A DNA stretch of 64,000 nucleotides, taken from Romboutsia faecis. Its GTDB lineage: Bacteria; Bacillota; Clostridia; Peptostreptococcales; Peptostreptococcaceae. The stretch lies in contig NZ_JACRWE010000003.1 in NCBI RefSeq assembly GCF_014323405.1, positions 1-64,000 of the forward strand, written 5' to 3'. A program made the position numbers and the translations under genes. The notes beneath the pieces were generated by a model. It had not been told where the DNA came from. It did not search any database and was given only the letters and a program-made list of their open reading frames with translations. Positions 35,829-42,834 of this stretch are shown here, piece by piece; the stretch's first letter is position 1, and each line of letters opens with the position of its first letter.

Positions 35829-35857
35829 TTGACTAAAGTATGTTAATAATATATCAT
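35829..35857 (+). promoter_or_regulatory. probable promoter of the symporter gene
   Basis: TTGACT at 35829-35834 and TATCAT at 35852-35857 with a 17-base spacer, leaving an 85-90 base leader before the ATG at 35949. Confidence 0.6.
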
Positions 35858-35948
35858 AGTTTATATAGGGAGATTGATATAATCTTACCGAAAATATAGT
35901 AAATAAGAAGAATTATGTAAAAGTACATCTTAAAGGGAGGAGTAATTT

Positions 35949-37361
35949 ATGGGAGGAAGTTCATTTTTACCAGAGTTTCTTATGATAACTGATATAAAAA
36001 CTGTTATTTTTATATCAATACTTATAGGAACGTTTTTTATAGTTAATATTTTTGAGAAAAAGAAAGTTAAGTTTTCTACTAGAACAATTTATGCAACAAT
36101 AATAGGTCTTATATTAGGTGTTATAATACAAATAGTAGCGGGTCTACCAGAAGATCCAACTAAAGTAACTTGGTTACAAGAAGTAAGTAAATGGTATAGT
36201 TTATTTGGTTCAGGATTTATGGATTTATTAAAAATGTTAGTTGTACCTTTAGTATTTACATCAATATTAAGAGTAATAATTAATATGGGTGAAGGAGAAG
36301 ATTTAGGTAAATTAACTTTTAGATCTTTAGGTATGTTACTTGCTACAACTGCATTAGCTGCAACAGTAGGTATAGTAGTAGGAAATGTAATGAAATTAGG
36401 TGTAGGAGAAACAACTACTGTAGCATTATCAACAGAAATGAGAGAGATAACTCCACTTGTTGATACAATAAGAGGATTATTACCAGCAAATCCAGTTGCA
36501 TCAATGGCTGATGGAAATATAGTTGCAATTATAATATTTGCTGCATTCTTAGGATTAGCAGTAAAAAGACAAAGAAAGAAATATGCTGATGTTATTAAAC
36601 CTTTTGAAAATTTAGTAGAAGCATTTTATAAAATAATAGTAAGTGTTGCTATGACTGTAATTAAATTTATGCCATATGCGGTTGTAGCTATGTTAGCAAA
36701 TACAATAACAGCTCGTGGAATAGCATCTATGATATCTGTATTTAAATTTGTAGCAGCACTTTATATAGCAGTTGCTATATTATTCGTAATTCATTTAATA
36801 ATAATAGCTTTAAATGGATTAAACCCAATAACTTATGCAAAAAATGCAGTTGAACCTTTATTACTTGCTTTTACATCTAGATCAAGTTTAGGTACACTTC
36901 CTGTAACTATAGAAACGCTAAAAGAAAAGCAAGGTGTAGATGAAAGTGTAGCTAGTTTTACAGCAAGTTTAGGAGCTAACATGGGTATGAATGGATGTGC
37001 GGGTATATATCCTGCTTTAATGGCAGTAACTGTAGCTAATATGGCTGGAGTTGAAATGAATGCTAGCTTCTATGCTATGTTATTTATTGTTATAACAATA
37101 AGTTCTCTTGGTATAGCGGGTCTTCCTGGTACAGCAACAATGGCTGTTTCAGTAGTTTTATCAGGTGTTGGATTAGGAGCTCATTTCCCACTAGCTGCTG
37201 GTATAATAGCAATAGATCCTATATTAGATATGGGACGTACTATGATAAATGTAAATGGAGCTAGTACAACAGCTATAGCAGTTGGAAAGTCTTTAGGAAA
37301 ATTAGATAAAGACGTTTTCAATGGAAGTGAAAATAAGAGTAATAGTGAGAAAACAGCTTAG
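35949..37361 (+). CDS. tcyP: DAACS-family symporter, probably L-cystine (TcyP-like)
   Basis: 470 residues of the dicarboxylate/amino acid:cation symporter family. The N-terminus with a basic segment after helix 1 (FEKKKVKFSTRTIYATIIGLILG) and GSGFMDLLKMLVVPLVFTSI are typical of the TcyP branch, as are SRSSLGTLPVTIETL (hairpin 1) and SLGIAGLPGTATMAVSVVLSGVGLG (hairpin 2). The last transmembrane region holds DPILDMGRTMINVNGASTTAIAVGK with the conserved Asp/Arg/Asn. Substrate assignment to cystine rests on similarity from memory and is moderate. GGGAGG precedes the ATG. It is the last chromosomal gene before the prophage. Confidence 0.82.
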   Translation: MGGSSFLPEFLMITDIKTVIFISILIGTFFIVNIFEKKKVKFSTRTIYATIIGLILGVIIQIVAGLPEDPTKVTWLQEVSKWYSLFGSGFMDLLKMLVVPLVFTSILRVIINMGEGEDLGKLTFRSLGMLLATTALAATVGIVVGNVMKLGVGETTTVALSTEMREITPLVDTIRGLLPANPVASMADGNIVAIIIFAAFLGLAVKRQRKKYADVIKPFENLVEAFYKIIVSVAMTVIKFMPYAVVAMLANTITARGIASMISVFKFVAALYIAVAILFVIHLIIIALNGLNPITYAKNAVEPLLLAFTSRSSLGTLPVTIETLKEKQGVDESVASFTASLGANMGMNGCAGIYPALMAVTVANMAGVEMNASFYAMLFIVITISSLGIAGLPGTATMAVSVVLSGVGLGAHFPLAAGIIAIDPILDMGRTMINVNGASTTAIAVGKSLGKLDKDVFNGSENKSNSEKTA

Positions 37362-37417
37362 TTATATATATCTAATTTTACGTCAGCATTCAATTTAATA
37401 TGAAGTTGTCATCATAT

Positions 37418-37450
37418 TGCCACCATAATTAATTTTATGGTGGTGTATTT
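37418..37450 (+). terminator. hairpin terminator after the symporter gene, at the prophage edge
   Basis: CCACCATAA (37420-37428) pairs with TTATGGTGG (37435-37443), followed by a T-containing tract. It ends two bases before the integrase stop codon, so the attL core may lie in or beside it. Confidence 0.7.
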
Positions 37451-37451
37451 A

Positions 37452-38549
37452 TTATAGCACATCTTCCCAAATATTAACTGCTATTTCCTCTAGTTTATTA
37501 CTAGATTTTAAATATGTTTGTAATGTTGTTTTTACATTTGCATGTCTTAAGCGACCCTGTATAGCCTTAATAGATGCTTTATTTTCTAGTAATACTTGGC
37601 CATGTAAATATCTGAAACTATGAGCTGATACACGTATATTAATTGTATTATAGATCTTTCTACAAATCCATCCAAAGTTTGAATTAGTAATTGGCGACAT
37701 TTCTGTATTAAGACATACAAATGAGTTATTAGGATTTTTATCAATCATAATTTCCTTATATAACATTAATTCATTAATTAAGGTGTCACCCAGTAATATA
37801 TCGCCAACTGAAGATGGCGTTTTGCACTCAACTAATAACATCTTACCATCTTTATATAATGATTGATGATGGATATGCATAACTTTATTTTCTATATCAA
37901 TATCATCCCATTGTAAACCAAAGCATTCACTCTTTCTAACACCTGTGTTGTACATTATTAAAAAAGGAATGTAATAACTAAATCTATAATTTTCCTTTAA
38001 GTAGTTTAATATATTTTTAGCATCATCTATTGTTATTCTATTAGTTTTAGGTGGTTTAAATTTATATTTAAGCTTAATATATTTACATGGATTTTCTTTT
38101 ATTAACTCATATGGAAATACAGCCATATCAAGTGAATATTTTATGACATTAAAAATTCCTTCCATGGTTTTCTTACTTATATCTCTTAAATAATGTTGGT
38201 CAAGAAATTCCTTAACTTTAGCAGGAGATATGTCTTTCAAATAATAGCCACCTAAATATGGAATAATATTAGTATCTATAATTCTTTTGTATTCAACTTG
38301 TGTTCTATATCTACAATTTAATAAAACATAATTGTCATACCAGTATTTTAGATACTGATCAATACTAAGATTTTTATCATTTATAATTCTACCAGTATTT
38401 TTATATTGTATTTGAGCTTCTAATAAGGCTTCTTCACATTCTTTCTTTGTAGTAAACCCACCTTTGCTTTTACGTTTTCTTTTTCCATTTTCATCTTTAC
38501 CTATATCAAAATAATACTCCCAAGCTTTTCCTCGTTTTCTAATAGGCAT
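37452..38549 (-). CDS. int: phage tyrosine integrase
   Basis: 365 residues from ATG 38549, which has AAAGGAGGTGA upstream; a longer frame to 38780 crosses the divergent promoter region and is rejected. The arm-binding domain is at about 1-50 (RKRGKAWEYYFDIGKDENGKR), the core-binding domain at about 60-165 and the catalytic domain from about 170. Catalytic residues are visible: Arg in NTGVRKSE, His-x-x-Arg in AHSFRYLHG, His in RLRHANVKTT and the Tyr nucleophile in QTYLKSS. It lies at the left edge of the prophage, reading outward, next to the presumed attL. Confidence 0.93.
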   Translation of the reverse strand: MPIRKRGKAWEYYFDIGKDENGKRKRKSKGGFTTKKECEEALLEAQIQYKNTGRIINDKNLSIDQYLKYWYDNYVLLNCRYRTQVEYKRIIDTNIIPYLGGYYLKDISPAKVKEFLDQHYLRDISKKTMEGIFNVIKYSLDMAVFPYELIKENPCKYIKLKYKFKPPKTNRITIDDAKNILNYLKENYRFSYYIPFLIMYNTGVRKSECFGLQWDDIDIENKVMHIHHQSLYKDGKMLLVECKTPSSVGDILLGDTLINELMLYKEIMIDKNPNNSFVCLNTEMSPITNSNFGWICRKIYNTINIRVSAHSFRYLHGQVLLENKASIKAIQGRLRHANVKTTLQTYLKSSNKLEEIAVNIWEDVL

Positions 38550-38771
38550 TTTATCACCTCCTTTTACGATTATTATAGTACAAATAATTCTAATTATGCA
38601 ATTTAGAAAATAGTAATAATTTAGACTACAAAATAAATGATAATATTTATTTAATATACTCATAATATAATAAAACCTATTGTAAATCAAAGTTGGATGA
38701 ATTTGATTGACACAATCATTGAAAATAATTAATTGTATTAATTTAAGAAAAAAGTGATTAGGAGGAAATTT
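38550..38771. promoter_or_regulatory. divergent control region between integrase and repressor-like gene
   Basis: 222 bases of AT-rich DNA carrying both start sites (AGGAGG for the right gene, AAAGGAGG for integrase). TTGACA at 38707-38712 could be a -35 for the rightward gene, and it lies within a palindrome GATTG-ACA-CAATC (38705-38717) that could be an operator. No clear -10 at 17 bases. Confidence 0.4.
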
Positions 38772-39491
38772 ATGTTGCAAAGTGAAAATAAAATGTTAGG
38801 AGACATAAATGTAAGAGCGATTTGGAGACTTTATATTAACAATATATGTTATAGAAAAAATGCTTTCTATACGAAGGAAGAAATACAAAATATATGTAAA
38901 AAAATAGAAAACCCATACGATAAATTTATAATTTATGGATTATTCAATAATATACCCAATAAGGTGATGCTGAATTTAAAAGAAAAAGACATTCCGAAAG
39001 ATAGGTCTTATATAGATGTAAAAGGCAGGAGAATTATATTTGATGAATATATGAAGTCCATAATAAGGGAATGTACGGGGGAGGTTTGTAATTATTTTTT
39101 AAAGCATTATTACAAATTTAATAACAAATCAGTATACCTTATAAAAAATAAAATAGGAACACCTAATGATGGGTTGAACTCAATGACATTACAAGCTATA
39201 GATCGTAAATTGGAGAAAGCTACTAAAAGATTTAGCTATGAAGAATATATTTTTAACAAAGCATCTTTAAGGGTAAGTGGAATTATATATTACATGTATT
39301 TAAAAGAAAAAAGTGATTTAGTGGAATGGGATATAGAAAAAGTAACAGAATACCTAGGCGTGAATGGAATAAAATGTGATCCAGAAAAAATATATAGATG
39401 TTATCAGATAAAATATAATAACAAGGTAGAACTTGAAGAAAAAACATATAAAATATCAGATCGTATACGCAAGATAAAAGATAAATTTTAA
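38772..39491 (+). CDS. integrase-fold protein without visible catalytic residues; candidate lysogeny repressor (MrpR-like)
   Basis: 239 residues from ATG 38772 behind AGGAGG. The segment FYTKEEIQNICKKIENPYDKFIIYGLFNNIPNKVMLNLKEKDI (about 32-74) reads like the start of a tyrosine-recombinase catalytic domain ('D..ii..l..tGlR..E.lnLk..Di'), but the catalytic Arg position is occupied by NNIPN. No HxxR or tyrosine nucleophile motif follows; the C-terminal part has only ASLRVSGIIYYMYLKEK. Phage SPbeta's master repressor MrpR is such an inactivated recombinase, and its relatives sit in lysogeny modules. Position, opposite the true integrase, supports a repressor role. No HTH-type CI repressor is seen in the window. 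Confidence 0.55.
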   Translation: MLQSENKMLGDINVRAIWRLYINNICYRKNAFYTKEEIQNICKKIENPYDKFIIYGLFNNIPNKVMLNLKEKDIPKDRSYIDVKGRRIIFDEYMKSIIRECTGEVCNYFLKHYYKFNNKSVYLIKNKIGTPNDGLNSMTLQAIDRKLEKATKRFSYEEYIFNKASLRVSGIIYYMYLKEKSDLVEWDIEKVTEYLGVNGIKCDPEKIYRCYQIKYNNKVELEEKTYKISDRIRKIKDKF

Positions 39492-39780
39492 GGTGTTATT
39501 TATACCTTATTCAGATACGAATAATCTTTATATAATTAAAAATACATTAGTGGCATAACTATTTAAATATTAATATAGTTTAAATAATGTATGAATAAAA
39601 TAATACTGAATTAGTTATCAATTTATTTGAATATGAATAACCTTTAAATAAATTTTAAACAACGGGCAGAAAATTCAGCCGGTTGAAAAACGAATTAAGA
39701 TCAGCATTAAAAGTAACTCACTGTTACTTCTAAGAGGATAGATTAAATACATATACTCTTATTATGCTAACCTAGGTTAA
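39492..39780. other. non-coding, probably decayed stretch
   Basis: AT-rich DNA after the repressor-like gene with stops in all frames. A less AT-rich island (39661-39760) includes GGCAGAAAATTC, which also occurs inside 40289-40300, about 620 bases away. No gene is supported. Confidence 0.4.
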
Positions 39781-40188
39781 ATTTTAACTAACTTATCAAA
39801 AGATGTATCTAACTGGATAGGGTATTTCAGTGACAAAGTTGGACAAATGATAAAAACAGTTGATGAAGATGAAAAAATAATCACTCGTATAAATAATACG
39901 AGTGCAACTTTTTTAACTGAAGATGGATTAAGATTGTATAAAAATAAAGAAATAAAAGAGATGCTTGAAACCGTTGAAAATACTAAAAACCTACAAATAC
40001 CACCTAGAGGATTAATATTAATTCCAAAAAGAGCATTGTTAAGAATAGGAATGTTATTAAGAGATTCAGAGGTTGCGAAAGAAGTAAGAAGTAGATTGTT
40101 GGATATAATACATGATGTAGAAGTGAATACAGATATAGTTAACTTCCTTCTTAAATTGTTTTGCTATAGGCTTTCTGCTTTGTATTAA
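39781..40188 (+). pseudogene. antirepressor (Bro-N/Rha-like) remnant, truncated at both ends
   Basis: The frame is open from just after TAA 39778-39780 but has no start codon until ATG 39847. The coding signal begins earlier, reading LTNLSKDVSNWIGYFSDKVG before the ATG, then KTVDEDEKIITRI...FLTEDGLRLY and IPKRALLRIGMLLRDSEVAKEVRSRLLDI, all typical of phage antirepressors. From about 40138 the frame runs into the antisense of another antirepressor fragment (next entry) and stops at 40188. It therefore lacks its true N-terminus and C-terminal domain. A shortened product from ATG 39847 (113 aa) remains possible. Confidence 0.65.
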
Positions 40189-40263
40189 CACTTCGTATAG
40201 CCCATTCTCTGTTAAAAAATATGTTCCCTTTCCCCTGTTTTATTCTCAAAGTAAGTATTGTTT
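40138..40263 (-). pseudogene. antirepressor Bro-N fragment (C-terminal part of domain), inverted
   Basis: On the minus strand the sequence reads TYFLTENGLYEVLIQSRKPI followed by AKQFKKEVN, the best-known signature of phage Bro-N antirepressors, preceded after a one-base frameshift by NTYFENKTGER. It has no start, no continuation and a frameshift, so it is a fragment. It is fused tail-to-tail with the plus-strand remnant at about 40138. The piece at 41492-41650 looks like the missing N-terminal half of this same gene. Confidence 0.75.
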
Positions 40264-40382
40264 ATTTTGACTATTAATATATGATGACGGCAGAAAATTC
40301 TGCTCTCCTCTTAAAACTAGTGTTTCCAATATTTTAATTTCATTTTTAGGCTATGTTAGTCATCTTCGTGATAAATATGGCA

Positions 40383-40435
40383 TAAAAACAACCACACCTT
40401 AGACTTTTCAATACATTAAATTCTAAGATGTGGTT
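40383..40435 (-). terminator. intrinsic terminator of the 114-residue membrane protein gene
   Basis: Read on the minus strand, AACCACATCTTAGA pairs with TCTAAGGTGTGGTT and is followed by a T-rich tract; about 40 bases past the stop at 40477. Confidence 0.85.
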
Positions 40436-40476
40436 ACTTCTATAACTTACTATAAATTGTTCGTAATATATTAAGA

Positions 40477-40821
40477 TTATTCTTTATTTTCTTTCGTGAT
40501 ATTTTCTATAATATTATCTCTAAAGCAGGTATCTATTAAAGCCCCCAGAAAACCTAAAAGCAAACCAGATACAACACCACTAATGCCTAAACTAACTCTC
40601 AAGAAGGTAGTTATTAAGATTGCTAATACATAACCTGCAAAGCTTAAAATGCGTCTATTTGTATTACTTAAATTACCTAAATCTCTTTGCATTGGAATAA
40701 ATACTCCCCATACCCTGCTGTTTAAGGTATGTAATAAAAAACTAAAAATTAATGCTGACAAAAGTGTAGCTATTATTGATGCTCCCAAACCTTCTATTTT
40801 TATCATCTCCTTCTTACACAT
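40477..40821 (-). CDS. small prophage membrane protein, 114 aa, unknown
   Basis: I do not recognise the family. Three or so hydrophobic segments (about 15-32, 60-75 and 80-98, with VSGLLLGFLGALIDTCF) and a charged tail. It reads against the lytic genes and has its own strong terminator, so it may be expressed in the lysogen. No good ribosome site precedes ATG 40821; GGAG sits directly against an internal ATG (residue 6), so the start is uncertain. Superinfection exclusion or another lysogenic-conversion role would fit the position but is speculative. Confidence 0.6.
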   Translation of the reverse strand: MCKKEMIKIEGLGASIIATLLSALIFSFLLHTLNSRVWGVFIPMQRDLGNLSNTNRRILSFAGYVLAILITTFLRVSLGISGVVSGLLLGFLGALIDTCFRDNIIENITKENKE

Positions 40822-41028
40822 AATTCATAATTTATAACAATTATTTACTTTAGCTTAAATATATATCTTATTAATTTAATTCCTAAATATCCAAATAGAA
40901 TTCAGATAAGAATATATATTATTAAATTAGTCCATGAAATGGTGACCACTTTATACCTTCACTTTTGTTACTTATATATTATTTTTCTAATTCGCAATAT
41001 ATTAATATTTTAAATTATAATATATATT

Positions 41029-41262
41029 TTATTTTTCATTTTTATGTTTTATAATTACAAAAATCCCATATCCAATCACTAAAATAGGTAGTATTATAGC
41101 AAATCCTAACTCTGTATTTATATAATCTAATGAGTTTGTAAAACAACTTCCTGTTGCAGTTAATTCAATCATTTGCACAAATTTAAGCCCATATAATTCT
41201 AAAGATAGAACAAGCCCTCCTAGAATTATTGCCAAACTTCCCATATTTAATTTATCTTTCAT
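41029..41262 (-). CDS. small prophage membrane protein, 77 aa, unknown
   Basis: 77 residues from ATG 41262, which has GAAGGGG upstream; the longer frame to 41310 lacks one. Two hydrophobic helices (about 7-27 and 52-70) flank a short polar loop with one Cys; the C-terminus is KHKNEK. It is in the same orientation as the 114-residue gene, 207 bases away, and may form a lysogenic transcript with it. Family not recognised. Confidence 0.6.
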   Translation of the reverse strand: MKDKLNMGSLAIILGGLVLSLELYGLKFVQMIELTATGSCFTNSLDYINTELGFAIILPILVIGYGIFVIIKHKNEK

Positions 41263-41310
41263 ATTTGTTTCCCCTTCTAAATTTATTGTTTGATGTATAT
41301 TATTTTGCAT

Positions 41311-41491
41311 TATATAACAATTGCAAACTTGATTATATTATACAAAATATTCAATTATTCTCCAATTACAAAATGGTTTCATTAATTTGAATTAAAGTTC
41401 CTTATTTTAGATTAACTCAATGAATCTATTTCTAATAGTGGCTCTAGTTACATATGATTTATGTGTAATTAAAAGATTTCCAGTAGTCATT
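41311..41491. other. intergenic stretch left of the antirepressor N-fragment
   Basis: AT-rich DNA between the 77-residue membrane gene and the minus-strand antirepressor fragment. It should contain the promoter of the membrane gene. I see no open frame or repeat here. Confidence 0.35.
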
Positions 41492-41650
41492 TTATGCGAT
41501 ACTATTTTGACCGCCATGTAATATTGTTACATTCAGCTTTTCATCATCCACATTCTGTAACATCATATTTACATTTCTAGGATCTTTAGATTTATCTTTA
41601 AAGGCGTAGTCAATCCATTCTGCTATATCTTTTGCTAAAAGTAAGGGTAA
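41492..41650 (-). pseudogene. antirepressor Bro-N fragment (N-terminal part of domain)
   Basis: Minus-strand frame reading LLLAKDIAEWIDYAFKDKSK, then DPRNVNMMLQNVDDEKLNVT and ILHGGQNS before a stop. This is the first half of the phage Bro-N antirepressor domain ('FLAKDVAEWIDYS...ML..VDEDEK'). It breaks off exactly where the WFLTENGLYEVL half should follow. That half lies on the same strand 1.2 kb to the left (40138-40263), beyond two membrane-protein genes. Confidence 0.72.
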
Positions 41651-41652
41651 GT

Positions 41653-41712
41653 ATGGATACAAAACTAAATGTAAAGTATGTCAATGCAAGTAAAACAGGA
41701 ATTTTTGTCTAA
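41653..41712 (+). CDS. possible 19-residue peptide (MDTKLNVKYVNASKTGIFV)
   Basis: ATG 41653 is preceded by AAGGG at 5 bases. The string encoding NASK recurs at 42151-42170, so this may be the tail of a decayed gene rather than a working peptide. It ends inside the first copy of the repeated leader element. Very low confidence. Confidence 0.2.
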   Translation: MDTKLNVKYVNASKTGIFV

Positions 41713-42632
41713 TATTTCAACAATATAATTGTAAGGGGTATTTGTTTGAACAGTAATTAAATTGGTTTTGTTAAAAATAGGTATGTGAGTGGAAATCAAA
41801 ATTGTCCTCATTGAAGGATGGTTTTTATCCTGAAATGAAAGGTGAAGCAATCTCAACGGGTTTTGTTGAGTTGTGAACCTAATCTCGCTTTAGTTTTTCT
41901 AGTTAAATATTTTAGTTTTTCTAGTTAGGATGTACTTTTTTTCCTAAATACGGAAAAATAAATTCATCAAACAGTAAAAATAGAAACTTTTTTTCCTAAA
42001 TATGGAAAAATAAATTCATCAAACAGTAAAAATAGAAACTTTTTTTCCTAAATATGGAAAAATAAATTCATCAAATAGTAAAAATAAATATGTCGGTTTA
42101 TATGCTAGAAATTTACGAATGGTAGGAAAGGATATAGATCAAATTGTAATCAATGCAAGTAAAGCATGTAGAAGAAAGTAAAAGAATTTGAAAAAACATT
42201 ACAAAATCTATAAAAACTGGGATTTTAACTTGTATAATAATTATGTAAGGGGTATTAAATATAAAGAAAATTAGACGTAAATACGTACTAATTTATACAT
42301 CATTTTTAAGTGGAATTTCTACCTTCTTAATACCTAAAAACTACTATTTTAATTCGTATAATAATTATGTAAGGGGTATTTAGCAGAGATATTAAATTAA
42401 TTCAAAGGTTTGATAAAAAAGGAAAGTAAGGACATCAATCCTAATGTAAATCATGTGAAAAACAACGTGTCGTATAAAAACTATCCTTTTTGTCTAATAT
42501 TTCAACAATATATAGTGAAAGGTGAAAAAACTACTATTTTAACTTGTATAATAATTATGTAAGGGGTATGTAGGTAGTGTTCCAAAACTTCTATTTTTGT
42601 CTAATATATCAACAATATAATTGTAAGGGGGT
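41701..42632 (+). repeat. six dispersed copies of a 40-45 base promoter/leader-like element
   Basis: Type A, with GTCTAATATTTCAACAATAT (one base different in the last copy), lies at 41701-41741, 42487-42524 and 42593-42632. Type B, built on a palindrome with half-sites CTTNNATAAT / ATTATNNAAG, lies at 42229-42255, 42353-42379 and 42543-42569. Five of the six end in GTAAGGGG, a Shine-Dalgarno sequence; the copy at 42487 is altered there (GTGAAAGG). Only the last A copy leads into a real gene (42638). After the third B copy the ATG is followed at once by TAG. They look like duplicated early-gene leaders, and each may be an operator site. Confidence 0.7.
41937..42090. repeat. 52-bp tandem repeat, three copies
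   Basis: CCTAAATA starts at 41943, 41995 and 42047, an exact 52-base period; copies 1 and 2 are almost identical and the third is slightly diverged. Each unit contains an inverted repeat TTTTTCC...GGAAAAA and the string AATTCATCAAACAGTAAAAA. The period is not a multiple of three and no frame passes through, so it is not coding. It is immediately preceded by two copies of TTTTAGTTTTTCTAGTTA (41890-41927). Confidence 0.85.
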
Positions 42633-42637
42633 ACAAT

Positions 42638-42823
42638 ATGAGTAAATTAAATAACAATACATTTGTATTATATAATCCAATTCAAGCCGATAAATTTATA
42701 CAATTTGGATGCAAAATAGTAAAAATAGATATACATAAAAGAACTAAGAATATAATGTTTGTTTTCTTTAAAGATAGTAAATTTGAAGAAGCGATGTTCA
42801 AATGGAATAATAAAAATAGTTAG
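42638..42823 (+). CDS. DUF5659-like small phage protein, 61 aa
   Basis: NTFVLYNPIQADKFIQFGCKIVKIDIHKRTKNIMFVFFKDSKFEEAMFKW fits the DUF5659 pattern of small clostridial phage/plasmid proteins ('..QA.fli..g......k..k..FvFk.....e....W'). Function unknown. The ribosome site GTAAGGGGG belongs to the last repeated leader element. First gene of the rightward early operon. Confidence 0.75.
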   Translation: MSKLNNNTFVLYNPIQADKFIQFGCKIVKIDIHKRTKNIMFVFFKDSKFEEAMFKWNNKNS

Positions 42824-42834
42824 AAGGGGTGTTG

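Noticed and set aside
38550..38780. N-terminal extension of the integrase
   Set aside because: Crosses the AAAGGAGG site, the divergent promoter region and the start of the opposite gene; composition is not protein-like.
41665..41856. Minus-strand frame of 63 codons
   Set aside because: Overlaps a repeated leader element on the other strand, has no ribosome site and no family resemblance; the real coding signal on that strand here is the antirepressor fragment ending at 41492.
41937..42090. Tandem repeat resembling a CRISPR array
   Set aside because: Units are contiguous with an exact 52-base period and have no variable spacers; no cas genes are nearby.
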